Shown piece by piece: positions 34,126 through 44,761 of a stretch of DNA of 64,000 nt. The first letter of the stretch is position 1. Every line of letters starts with the position of its first letter. The notes under the pieces are model-generated. The model was not told the origin of the DNA. It made no database searches and saw only the letters and a list, made by a program, of their open reading frames with translations. Made by a program: the position numbers and the translations under genes. Source of the DNA: Daphnia carinata (Eukaryota > Arthropoda > Branchiopoda > Diplostraca > Daphniidae); NCBI RefSeq assembly GCF_022539665.2, contig NC_081339.1, positions 9,297,367 to 9,361,366 of the forward strand, written 5' to 3'.

Positions 34126-36212
34126 ATGTCGTTGTATACAGGTGCTAAGCCTAAGACAAAACGTACCTTTTTCAAAAAAACTAGCAAATCTGATGACACT
34201 TCTACAGAAATTTTTGATAACCCGAATTCCACAAACGAATTAACTCAGTCTGTCACTTATACGACCTTCGACCCCTTACCCTTTCGGAAAAGATCTACCC
34301 GTTCTACACTCAATTACGCACCCTTGATCCAAGTAGATAACCCAGAGGCTATTTTACGATCCAAGCGGATACGCGTTCAAGACACCGATAGCACAAACCT
34401 GTCTCTCGTAGAAAAGATTGCTAACTTCTTTTCACCAAAAAAATCGCCGACGAAACAGTCTGATTTATCAATAAGTCGTGAAATTCTACACGGAGAGTGT
34501 TGCTGACTCCGTGCCGAGTAGCAACAGAGAGAGGATGATGATGAGTGGTGATGGATGAATTGAAAAATGGTGATGAATTAAAACAAAGGACTTCTTTATT
34601 GAGAATTAAACCGGACGCTTGATTGCAGGGAGAAAACGGAGGGAACTGAGAGCAAAACTGAAGATGAGAAAAACGAAACAAAAATGTGAGACAAAAAAGT
34701 GAGACAACTTGTCTGGGTGACTGAAATTACAATACTACTAAGCCTCCCGTAGAAAAGGGAAAAAAAAAGGAAACAAAAAATGGGCACACAATACATGGTA
34801 GGCCCGTGCCCCCTACAGCCCTGCCCGCGAGGGCAGCACCGTAGGTGACAGAGAGTACATGGAGATAGAGACCATAGCTACCGAATTAAGCCCTATTCTC
34901 CCGGCAACACAGACCGCCCTTATTCCTGAATCACTTAGCATAAGCGAACCCCCCAAAATCTGTCTAGTAATTGGCGAAGAAGACCAAACACAACTCAACG
35001 TCCCGACAAATAATTCGGTTTTAGAAGAAACCGAACCGGTCAATAAGATCAGCATAGAAAATAACGAAACCATCATATCCCATCACGATTTGGTAGACAA
35101 TCACACCACAGAAAAAACGAACGAAACTATTAGTGAAAACCTAACAAAAAACACAATATCCGACACTCCACACCCTTCCCCTACAGCTTCCGATTCATTC
35201 TTCGAGTGAGTCGATCGCCTCTCAGGTCACCTCCACATTGCACCACCAAATACCGACACCAACACCCCACCGACAAATATTCCATCACACACGCTCAACT
35301 CATCCATAGAAGTCATTAACAACCCCATACCTTTTGTACCTTACGTCGGTATCGACGACATCCTTGCGGCTCTAAGCCAACACAGCAACGCTATTGGCGG
35401 AGACGAAGAGAGCAACGATATCATAGAATTCCCCCTAAAAACCGAACCAACGCATGGAAAAGTGTATAATCACCACAAGAATCGTGACATTACACAACCA
35501 ATACGCCCACACACTTCGGCAGGAATTACTACGTATACGGCCGGCATACCCGCAAGCCAGTGTAATAATCACCTATATAACAACGACACTAGAGGAAAAA
35601 CCATCCGAACAACAAATTCACTCCCTGCGACAGGCCATTCGGCGTGCACATCTAGAGATTTGCGACCAACCCTCCCACTTTCCACTTCCACCTCACTTTT
35701 TCGACCTATTACGCAAACTAGTCGAACTCGTAGGGAAGACGAAACTTACGGAAGTCCAACAAACCGCAAAACAGGCAGTGAACGATCTGACAGTCCTTTT
35801 GTGTGCATTTGTGACCGCTGCCTTAACCGAAACCAAGTCTATCCTGCACTTCATCAAAACAACGGATCATTTCGTGCAAACAGCACAAGCATTCACAGAA
35901 GTGCTCCAGAAGCAAGCACAGCCCAAGCGCGCGACACACCAGGGAATTCACTCTCTTATACAGCCACTCAAAAACCTTGCAACGATTCTGAACACAAAGC
36001 AGCAGATAACAATCACGCTATTCTGTACCAGAATCAGCCAACTGATCAAACCACTGCTAGACCTCAGCCGCGTTACAGTTCTCTCGCCGTCATTGAAGGC
36101 CAAAGTTCAGCTTCTCGGAACCCAAATACAAACCAACAAGTTTATTACCCTCCACAAGAAATACAAAACCCTTACACTCTCGGGATTGATACTAATCGAG
36201 CTCAGCCTCTAG
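34126..36212 (+). pseudogene. Long pre-gag ORF of the outer Gypsy element, broken
   Basis: From the ATG at 34126 a frame encodes a Ser/Thr/Lys-rich segment (SLYTGAKPKTKRTFFKKTSK). Removing the inserted solo LTR at 34498-34850 brings back the same frame, exactly across the gagag target repeat. It runs to a TGA at 35207-35209, continues in frame, then shifts near 35455 into a helix-rich segment (FFDLLRKLVELVGKTK, AKQAVNDLTVLL) ending at a TAG at 36210. The ~580 codons match no domain I recognise. It may be an N-terminal extension of Gag or a separate protein; the broken frame does not decide it. Confidence 0.6.
34498..34850 (-). mobile_element. Solo LTR inserted in the pre-gag ORF
   Basis: A 353-bp insert, TGTTGCTGACTC...GTAGGTGACA, is flanked by the exact 5-bp direct repeat gagag (34493-34497 and 34851-34855). 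Its TG...CA ends and length fit an LTR. An AATAAAG signal on the minus strand (near 34594-34600) suggests minus orientation and possibly the Copia or BEL class. It is unlike the 236-bp Copia LTR in this window. Confidence 0.85.
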
Positions 36213-36396
36213 TCCAAATCGACACAAATACGTCGTATCCGACAGGAACGGACTTCAAGACAACCGAAGAAAATACAAAAACCTGGGGGCTCCACGGCGA
36301 TCGCTCACCCCCCCCCCCCCCCAATCGATCGAACACAAAGAGCATTCATTCAAGGGAAAAGAGACCTATAATTTCAATACCAAGAACAATCAAGAA
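36213..36396 (+). other. Gap between pre-gag region and gag, with a poly-C run
   Basis: A run of about 15 C residues (36309-36323) separates the two frames. The gag frame is open upstream to this run (IEHKEHSFKGKETYNF precedes the Met), so gag may originally have been continuous with the upstream region. Confidence 0.6.
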
Positions 36397-37617
36397 ATGG
36401 CATCGCCGCCCAATACCCACCGAAAAACCGAACAACGAAAAGGCAGGGAAGCTATTACCATGCTGAATCAACTCCAAAATTTTTCGGGGAGTCCCGCCGT
36501 CCGCTTCGATCGTTGGATTAAACTTTTCGACAACGTCGTTGACATGTCCAACTGGGACAATTCCGAAATAATTAGCATGTTGTCAACTAAAATGTCTGGC
36601 GATGCTTATGACTTATTACAAAATATCTTGGAATCCAGCGATACTTACGAGTACGAAGACATAAAAAAACTCTTCCAAGAAAATTACCACGGTTCCGAAG
36701 ACATCGATTTCTACCAAATCCAGTTCGACGAAATACAACGAAAACCGAAAGAGAATATTTTAAATTACGCCTATAGACTAAAAACTCTCTATAAACGCGC
36801 TTATCCCTCCAATTACCAAGAAACGCCAGAAGAACAAACAACGCAACTAAGATTACTTAGGCAAAAATTCCTGCAAGGACTTGAAGCGGAACTACAAAAC
36901 ATCGTAAGACACAAAATGGTGTCCAGTTTTGAAGAGCTGGTGTCCATCACACAGAAATACGCAAAGCGCGTCCAGTCGGTTATAATAGAAAAAGACAAAC
37001 GGATATTTGTTAATGCAGTGACAAATACCCCAAATGATACAGCAATATTAAACGCAATCGAAAAACAAAGTGACCATATCAACTCAATCGCCTCTTGCCT
37101 GAAAATATCCACCACGGAACCTACTCGACAAGAATTGGACAACAAAATCGACCGCCTAACGGATGTCATTACGAATCTAGGCAACCTCATGCGCACGAAC
37201 TTCCGACAAGAGAATGGAAACCATTACCCAATAAGAAACAACCCCAATTATCCCCCTAAACAGGTCAACTTCTCAGACCCCGCCCCAAGTAACACTTTCA
37301 CTTGCCAAGGCCAAATGAATGGGTTCCGTCAGCCTTTCACAAATACTTTCGGTAAACACAACGAAAACACCCCAGGTCAACAACCCTCCCAGCAAAACAG
37401 GTCGGCGCAAAACGCCGCAGGGTGTTCCAACTGCGGACTCACAAACCATAGCATTGAATCTTGCTTCCGATTCCTAAGGCAACAGACAACACCGGGAACG
37501 CCACCTACCTGTTATGTTTGCCAACAGTTAGGGCATATAGCGAAATTTTGCCCCAATAAGAAAAACTTAATAAGGTCCAATGAAATTAAGGATGGTACGA
37601 ATCAGGGAAACGAATAA
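36397..37617 (+). CDS. Outer Gypsy Gag protein
   Basis: The 406 residues comprise a helical capsid-type region (FDRWIKLFDNVVDMSNW, KMSGDAYDLLQNI, EDIKKLFQENYHGSEDI) typical of Gypsy Gag. A Gln/Asn-rich stretch follows, then two zinc knuckles at the C-terminus: CSNCGLTNHSIESC and CYVCQQLGHIAKFC, both CX2CX4HX4C. It would form the particle shell and bind genomic RNA. The frame ends at TAA 37615-37617, two codons after a -1 slippery heptamer that leads into pol. The Met at 36397 is the first in frame after the poly-C run, but the true start may lie upstream. Confidence 0.9.
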   Translation: MASPPNTHRKTEQRKGREAITMLNQLQNFSGSPAVRFDRWIKLFDNVVDMSNWDNSEIISMLSTKMSGDAYDLLQNILESSDTYEYEDIKKLFQENYHGSEDIDFYQIQFDEIQRKPKENILNYAYRLKTLYKRAYPSNYQETPEEQTTQLRLLRQKFLQGLEAELQNIVRHKMVSSFEELVSITQKYAKRVQSVIIEKDKRIFVNAVTNTPNDTAILNAIEKQSDHINSIASCLKISTTEPTRQELDNKIDRLTDVITNLGNLMRTNFRQENGNHYPIRNNPNYPPKQVNFSDPAPSNTFTCQGQMNGFRQPFTNTFGKHNENTPGQQPSQQNRSAQNAAGCSNCGLTNHSIESCFRFLRQQTTPGTPPTCYVCQQLGHIAKFCPNKKNLIRSNEIKDGTNQGNE

Positions 37618-40600
37618 GGGCCGGCCTTAGAATAGGGTCGCCAGAGAATAGATCAGTAAGCCCCGAACCATTATCATCAGTCGCAAAAATTACAGCATTC
37701 AGTAAATCAGCAGCCCCACGACTTTCCGTAAAGATTCACAATACTCTGTTTAAAGCATTATTCGATACTGGCGCGGCCAGGAGCCTATTACATATAGATA
37801 TTTTTAATCAAATAACGTCGGAACATCAACTAAGTTGCTCTGAGTCTGACGTAGAATTATACGATGTGCACAATAGGAAACTGTTCACATTAGGGATAGT
37901 CTCCCTACCTGTTGTTTACGGCGCCAATATTCTAGACCAAGAATTTATTGTCACGAATGGTATTTCTGAAGCATGTATATTGGGTTTGGACGCCGCAGAC
38001 AAACACGAGTTTATTTTTGATGGCCGCTCTAAAACAATATTCCTCGCCCGTGACAGACCAGAAAGTAAACTAGAAGTAAAACAAGAGGGTTTATTACCGA
38101 AGGGCCAAGAGCCAATAGTTAAAACAACCATGACTTTAGTTAAAAGGGTCTTAATTGCCCCCAGATCTTCTCAAGTCGTGGAAGCCACATTTCAGGAGAC
38201 TGGTAATATTATGGACACCAGTCCTCTCTTTTTATTTTCCCAGAGTATGGATTTACCTGAAGGAATATTTATAGGCGATTTTGTAAATGCTAGGAACAGA
38301 AACGGAAGATATCAGATCGTTGTGGAAAATAAATCTAATAGGGCACATACTCTGCCGAGGGATAGTCCCCTAGGAGAGGTAGAACTTTCTTGTCAACTGA
38401 TAGGCAAAGTATCATCAGGTCAAGAGTCTGCTACTCAGGCGAATCCCCCCGAAGAGGAACACGTACCAGAACCGGATATCAACCCCCAATATAAAAAACC
38501 GTTAGCGGCACTTCTTAGTGAATTTACTGAACTATTTGCGACAAAAGACTCCGGATTAGGGAGTACAGGGTTGATTAAACACTTCATTGATACAGAAGGG
38601 AAAGGACCTATCCGACTTCGACCTTACCGTACAGGCCAGGGCCAAAAAGAAGAATTAGAGAAACAAATAAAAGAAATGTTGCAAGCGAACGTAATAAGGC
38701 ATTCAACATCCCCATGGGCAGCACCAGTAATCTTAGTAGTCAAGAAAACAGGGGAAATGCGTTTTTGTATCGACTATAGGAAACTAAATACCTTAACAAA
38801 AAAAGACTCTTACCCACTTCCAAGAATTGATAGCACTCTCGATAGACTGTACGGAAAAAAATTCTTTACAACCTTGGATCTGGCCTCAGGCTATTGGCAG
38901 ATCGAACTAGAAGAATCATCTAAAGAAAAAACTGCCTTTATCGTAGAAAATAACCTATACGAATTTGTTAGAATGCCTTTTGGATTATGTAATGCGCCGG
39001 CTACCTTCCAGCGATTAATGAACCATATATTAAGAGATGTTGCAGGTCAGAAACCCCTAGTTTATTTAGATGACGTAATTATTTTCTCCGACTCCTTCGA
39101 AAGCCATCTGAGCGACTTTCGGGAAGTCTTCTCTTTAATTAAAAACGCAGGATTAAAATTAAAACTAAAGAAATGTCAATTCATGAAACAAGCAGTAAAT
39201 TATCTGGGGCATATCATTTCCACCGACGGTATCGGCCCGGACCCACACAAAATAGACAAAATAGCTAATTACAAAGTTCCAACGTCAGCCGAAGAAGTAC
39301 GATCCTTTTTAGGATTAGCTGGGTATTATCGACGCTTTATCGAAAATTTCGGAGCTATTGCCCAACCATTAACCGCAAAAACCCATAAAAATGCATTAAA
39401 CAGATCCTTTGTCTGGTCGGATGACGATCAAAAGGCTTTCGAAAAACTGCGTACATTTTTAATCACTCCCCCACTATTAGCATACCCTAACTTCGACCTT
39501 GAATTTTTATTGTTCACCGATGCCTGCGATTACGGAATCGGCTCTGTTCTTTCACAGATACAACACGGTGTAGAAAAACCCATATCATACGCGAGTCGAC
39601 AACTAAAACCGGCTGAACCAAAATACGCTACAGTAGAAAAAGAGGCATTAGCAGTTGTATTCTCTATTAAGCATTTCCGACACTACTTGCTAGATAAACC
39701 ATTTACGGTGATTAGCGATCACCGCCCTCTTCAATGGTTGGAAGAACAGAAAGACAACAACGGCAGATTAGGCCGTTGGGCTATTTTATTAGCCGGTACC
39801 AACTACAAAATTAAGTATCGGCCAGGACGCGTACACCAAAACGCCGATTGCCTGTCACGCCTTCGTGTCGCTCATATTCATATGGATAACGCAGAAATAG
39901 ATATAGTAGCTAGCCAAACTACAGAACCATTATGTCAAGCAATAAGGAAATATCTAGACGACGGAGTCCTCTCCGACGAGGACGAAAAGAATATGCCAAT
40001 CTGGGCAAAAGAAATTAGTTTCTACCAAGTTACAAATAGTGTACTTTACAGAATAGAAACATCAACGGCAAAAAGCCGGAGAAATATTCTGAACCCCCAG
40101 GTTATCCTGCCCCTTACGTTACGACGGGCAGTATTAAAACAAATGCACGACGAACCTATTTCAGGCCACCTCGCTTTCCTTAGAACCTATCTAAAAGTCA
40201 AAAATAATTACTACTGGCCCACAATGAGAAAAGACATAAAAGAATATTGCTCTGCTTGCGAAATCTGTATTGCAAACACTAACTCTACAATGAGAGCCTT
40301 CCTTTTCCCCCACGAATTAGCTAAATTTCCATTCCAGATTATAGGAATAGACTTTTTGGGTCCGATCCAACCAATATTCCCTAATGGAAATAACTGTATT
40401 TGCGTAATAACCGATTACTTCACGAAGTACGTCATCGCCGTTGCTCTACCCGACCAAACTGCCCGCACCACGGCCGAATGCGTGTATAAAAATGAAAATA
40501 AAAATAACATCGAACAAAGATTCACTACGGCATATAACCCAGCAAGCAATGGGGAGACGGAACGCAAAGATTTAACCGAACCCTCACCACGATGCTAAGA

Positions 40601-41452
40601 AAAGAACTCGTAGATGGGCAACATCATAATTGGGAAGATGTATTGGGAGAAATCTGTTTCGCATACCGCGCCTCCGTTCACTCCTCCACCAACGAGTCAC
40701 CTTACTATATGATGCACGGCCGTGACTGTAACATGCCTATAAACACAATTCTGGGAGCAACTCCTGAAGCCATTCCCTCATCAGGTGGTTACGTCGACAC
40801 ACTGCTCGAAAGACTACGATATAGCTTTCACCGGGCACGGGAAGAAAATGAGAAAGCCAGGGAACGTCAAAAGGAACAATACAACAAAAGGGCCAAAATA
40901 TTTAATTACAGACCGGGAGATCGAGTCTTATTAGATGTCCGGGTGGTGCAAAAAGGAGACAACAGGAAGTTTACATCGAAATTTCGAGGCCCTTATCGCG
41001 TCGTCAAAGTGTACTCAAATCGCACAGTGGACATAGCAGACAATTCATATAACTGCCAACTAGTGCACAGTAATCGACTTAAACCGCTGTACGAGACAAT
41101 GTTATGGACAGACGAACCCATGCCAGATATCGAGCCTGCGGTCGAACCAAACGACCGATTTCGGAAACACATCGCTACTCAAACATGTGTAGAGGAACAA
41201 TCGGATAGTGAAAACGACTCCGACCAGGCTATAGTGGAACGAAGTGATGTTACAAACACTATCGACCTAGAAAATAATGCGTCGCAAAGTGAGGCTACGT
41301 TAGTACCGCCGAATTCAACTGCGCCAAACCTAGATGATGTGATTCTCGAACACATGTGCAACACGTCCATCGCAACCCCGAATGACAATTTCCCACGGTT
41401 GCGTGCCAGGTCAACAATCAAACCAAGGACGCGTCTTATCTCGGAAATCTAA
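37590..41452 (+). pseudogene. Outer Gypsy Pol polyprotein (PR-RT-RH-IN), two defects
   Basis: The frame opens at 37590 in the -1 phase to gag. The protease motif FDTGAARSL is at 37761-37790. RT has FCIDYRKLN, LPRIDSTLDRLYGKK and YLDDVIIF. RNase H has FTDACDYGIGSVLS, EKEALAVVFSIKHFRHYLL and SDHRPLQW. Integrase has an HHCC zinc region (HDEPISGHL ... CSACEIC), GIDFLGP and NPASNGETER. Between VYK and IEQRF about 30-40 residues are missing, including the second catalytic Asp of the D-D-E triad. A one-base loss near 40577 ends the first frame at 40598; the rest continues in another frame to 41452 with the GPY region (FRGPYRVVKVY) and an acidic tail. RT looks intact; integrase cannot be active. Confidence 0.93.
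37605..37611 (+). promoter_or_regulatory. -1 ribosomal frameshift site GGGAAAC
   Basis: In the gag frame the sequence reads CAG GGA AAC GAA TAA, that is G GGA AAC in the canonical X XXY YYZ phase. A -1 slip gives GGG AAA CGA ATA AGG, which enters the pol frame, open from 37590. A GC-rich palindromic stretch (ggccggcc) follows at 37619-37626, close to the spacing usual for a stimulatory structure, though no stem-loop was proven. Confidence 0.75.
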
Positions 41453-41704
41453 ACAAAAAAAAACAAAAGCGTAGAATAGGGCAGGCAATATAAAAACATT
41501 TACCCTTAAAACAAAACAAATCAATAAACTAATAAAAAAAAAAAAGCGCAAGGAAGGACCGTCGCGACTGTTTACAATCAGGTCAACACGCCCTAGCAAG
41601 TTCATAAACTCCCTGCTACGTTACAAGGAACGACAAGGAGTATTTAAGCAACCGCAAAACGACAACCAAACATCCACTTCACCTTCAACATCACCAGCAA
41701 GAAC

Positions 41705-42211
41705 ATGTCTGACAAATGGGAACCGCTCTCCGACGAGGATTGGAGCCTCATTGAGAATGTCTGGGCAAACGGAAGCCCCTGGAACAGCACCATTGACTTG
41801 GACGCTTCCTACGACACGGACGAAACGGCTAGTCTTCCAGACGACCGCTCCCAGTCCGAGAAGATAGGCCAGGGCCTCTCGGATGAAGATTTAGACGCCT
41901 ACTTCTCGAACCCCGGCAGCCTGAACCATCTGGTCGAGGACGAGGCAGGGAACACTGACTGAGGGAAATTTCTCGCCCTAGACCGCTATGTGGCCCGTCT
42001 GAAGAACGGCACTAGCACAAGGAAATGGACGCCGTTCGGCCTCCCTACCATGGAATGGCCACCCTACGGCTTCATCACGAAAGCGAAAAAAGCGACCGAC
42101 GACAACAAACTACGGTCAACCGGCCAAGGTTGGCTCCCCACCAAAAGGGAGACAATTTTACTGATGTTTTGTGCAATCCTCTTTATTTTTGTATTGTTTT
42201 TCTTTAAGTAA
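41705..42211 (+). CDS. Small accessory ORF of the outer Gypsy, C-terminal membrane anchor
   Basis: The ATG at 41705 starts an acidic segment (LSDEDWSLIENVWANGS, DASYDTDETASLPDD, LSDEDLDAYFSN), interrupted by one TGA at 41960-41962. The same frame then continues as a basic segment (RLKNGTSTRKW, GFITKAKKATDDNK) and ends in a hydrophobic helix (ILLMFCAILFIFVLFFF) and Lys before TAA. Without the stop it would be a ~168-residue tail-anchored protein. It lies where many retroviruses carry accessory genes, between pol and env. No family was recognised. Readthrough, a recent nonsense mutation or a base-call error would each explain the TGA. Confidence 0.55.
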
Positions 42212-42446
42212 TAACAAATAAAAAAAAAGACCCTTGGATTTATCATATATAAACAAAAAAAAAAAAAAAGTAGTAACAATAAAGAAAGAAATGATTCAAA
42301 AAAAAGCAAACAAACAAACAAAGTAAAAAAAAAATGTACAAAAAAAATAAAAAATAAAATAACTAAACAACAAAAAAAAAATATATATAATAAACAAAAC
42401 AAAATAACATAAAACAGTGCATATACGAACTCCTCCTACTTCATAT
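42212..42446. other. A-rich spacer of the outer Gypsy
   Basis: A low-complexity A-rich stretch leads to the insertion site of the inner Gypsy element (target atat, 42443-42446). Confidence 0.6.
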
Positions 42447-42711
42447 TGTAACAACTTTGGTTAAGGTTCGTTTATTTGACGCACTTCACAAGATACAGCA
42501 CTAATCACAGATGACAACTCACTGAATGACTACTTGTCTACTGTTCAACTGACAACTAACTAAAGACTATCTCACTGACTGACTCCAACTGCCCCAGAGT
42601 CGGGATTTTAAGGCTCCCGATATACAGTACAGCCGGAAATGCCAGCCAACGCCTGACTTGCGGATCGGATCTATCATCATGCGATAGGCGACAAAGTCCG
42701 TTGGCGCTACA
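42447..42711 (-). repeat. 3' LTR of the inner Gypsy element
   Basis: This 265-bp LTR is preceded on the minus strand by the polypurine tract GTAGGAGGGGGGA (42712-42724). Confidence 0.95.
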
Positions 42712-42845
42712 TCCCCCCTCCTACCTACAAGCATGGGGCGTCTGAAATGTTGACAACCCCAAGAGGAAAGGGTACAAGACTACACATTTTACTTCTACTG
42801 TTTTGGCCAACTTTCAGCTGGCCAGTGTGCCTACATTTAATAAGG

Positions 42846-44761
42846 CTATTCCGTGTTCGGTGGCGAGGTTCTCGCCACCGTGCTGGAATCGGATTTGTCC
42901 CCGTTTTTGGGCTGTTGTACTTCAGCGACACGAGCCAATAACAGAACATCGACGTGATTCCTCAGCCTCCGATATTCGAACATCAGGTAAACAATAAGAG
43001 GCACTGGGAAAAGCAGTCCAATAACCCATTCAAATGGGTACCGCTTGACGTTCTCCTCTTCTTCCCATTGTCGGCGTAGGCCTTCGACGGCTTTCAGATG
43101 TGAAGCCGCCCCTGCTCTGTCTATACGCGTTGGTGGGCGAAGCGCTGCTGGTGCATCCTCCATTATTGGACTCTTCACCACCGGTTGCGGTTGCTCCATC
43201 ACCGGCACCAGCAAGCTGCTCAGCATCCCGGCCGCTTCTTCGTCAATGACACTTGTGACATTCATTGGCAGCATCTGTCGGAAGCTTGCTTGCAGAACCC
43301 AGTCATCTGAGGTTGCCGAACAAAGTCGTGGGATTTTTATCACCCCTGCTGCTGGCAGCACCTGTGGCAAACCTATCCCGCCGATCCTTTTACCAGGGCA
43401 CTGGAGCACTATAGTTACATTGTCCTTCCCCGCGTAACCCCACTTCCGTCCTCCGACATAAACCAGATCTATGCCGGCCCACTTTTTACTTTCCAAACGA
43501 CAATTCTTTTGAATTGCTCCCTGCTCCTGCAGAAACACGGACGCCGTACAGCTCTTCATTCTTCCTTTTTGGTCAATGGGCTTTAAGAAAGGGCACACAC
43601 TGCCCATGAAAGGCGCACATTTTCGAGCTTCATCCGCGTTAAACTCCACAAACAGCTGGCGATCCGGCGACACTACAAGATAGGGGGCTAATCCAGCGTA
43701 GGAATGGGACATCGATTCCCCTTTGCTGGTGGCCACTGGCATCGGGAACACACTGTAAATCTGCAACGCATAATTAAATTCAAATACTGGTAAATGAATA
43801 AACAACCGAATGTTGCCGTTTGCCAGTGCCGCTTCCACCCTCGCCTCTTGGTAGGCCCTCCAGCCATTACCCCCTTGAAGGGCCGGTGTCAGTCCCCATC
43901 CTTGTGGTAACGCCTGTCGCACGGACTCCAACGCTTGAGTCAGTACGTTCGGGGGGCACATTAGGGGTGACAGCTTTCCTATTGCTGCGTCGGCCAGCCC
44001 AGTCTGCCAGCCGTGCAGAACCCCCGCCGTCCAGTCCAATGCGCGATTAGCTTTCTCGATCGACCGCGCCACTCTTTGGAGATAAAGCAATTCCCTCGAC
44101 AGGTGTGTCCAGCTCTCGTTGAAGACCTTCCTCAGTTGCGCTTGCTCGCGGTGCATCTGTCCCGACGCTGCCATCAAGCTGTCGATTTCCGCTTCATGTT
44201 CCGCCAGGTGTCCCAGCGTGACATTCAGGAGCGTTGCTTGCTCCTGCAGAAGATGTACTACTTCCAGGCCCTTCTTGTCGTAAGATTCGAGCCTTGTATG
44301 TACCGATTCTAGCTCCTGGGTGGTAGCGGTCCCAAATAACCAGCTAAGTACTCTCCCTCCAGCGTCGAAAAGCCCGCGCTTCTGCCGAGTACCATCGCCT
44401 TAAGGGCTCTCTCCAGCTCTCTGAACTCTTGTCGTCGCCGCTCTGCTCTGGACTTGATTTCCACCAAATCGAACGCCGGTCCCTCCAAGAATGGCTTCAC
44501 TTCCATTGGGAAATTTCCCATCGCGACTCTGTCAAATGCTCGAAGCATTTCGTCCGCCCAATTGGTGACACGCTTGATCACCTGCTCCGCCCGTTTGATT
44601 GGCACATCATAAATGACGATCCATTCAGAGTCGCCTAGCGCCAGGGTTCCCTCCGGATGAAAAACAGCTCCTTCTGTCACCACGAACTTGCCTTTCATTT
44701 CATGCGCTTGGATCATCTGTCCAATGGTACAGATCACTGATACAAGCAGCATGTTCTTCAT
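42846..44761 (-). pseudogene. Inner Gypsy envelope protein, F-like, one frameshift
   Basis: The first part (44761-44309) has a signal peptide (MKNMLLVSVICTIGQMIQAH) and a region ending YLAGYLG. A one-base change near 44345 shifts the frame; in the next frame the strand encodes the LFGTAT motif found in errantivirus and baculovirus F-type envelopes. The second part (to 42846) has a long helical region (REQAQLRKVFNESWTHL), several Cys, and a C-terminal membrane helix (FEWVIGLLFPVPLIVYLMF) with a cytoplasmic tail. Such proteins mediate membrane fusion and cell-to-cell spread; the break prevents full-length synthesis unless it is a sequencing error. Class assignment is by motif and layout. Confidence 0.8.
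44758..44761 (-). promoter_or_regulatory. ATGA overlap of pol stop and env start
   Basis: On the minus strand the env ATG (44761-44759) and the pol TGA (44760-44758) share the bases ATGA. This arrangement is typical of coupled termination-reinitiation. In errantiviruses env is usually made from a spliced mRNA, so either mechanism is possible. Confidence 0.6.

Noticed and set aside
36309-36323. Poly-C run as a programmed slippage site
   Set aside because: A C15 tract is prone to replication and sequencing errors, and the upstream frame already ends in a TAG at 36210.
35462-36466. 334-codon open frame rich in Thr, Asn, Arg
   Set aside because: It overlaps the helix-rich pre-gag frame; the other frame has ordered hydrophobic heptads, while this one looks like low-complexity out-of-frame translation. 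Its first few codons are, however, continuous with the upstream pre-gag frame.
41960-41962. TGA as a selenocysteine codon or programmed readthrough
   Set aside because: No selenocysteine insertion element is seen, and the same element has other plain nonsense and frameshift defects, so mutation is the simpler reading.
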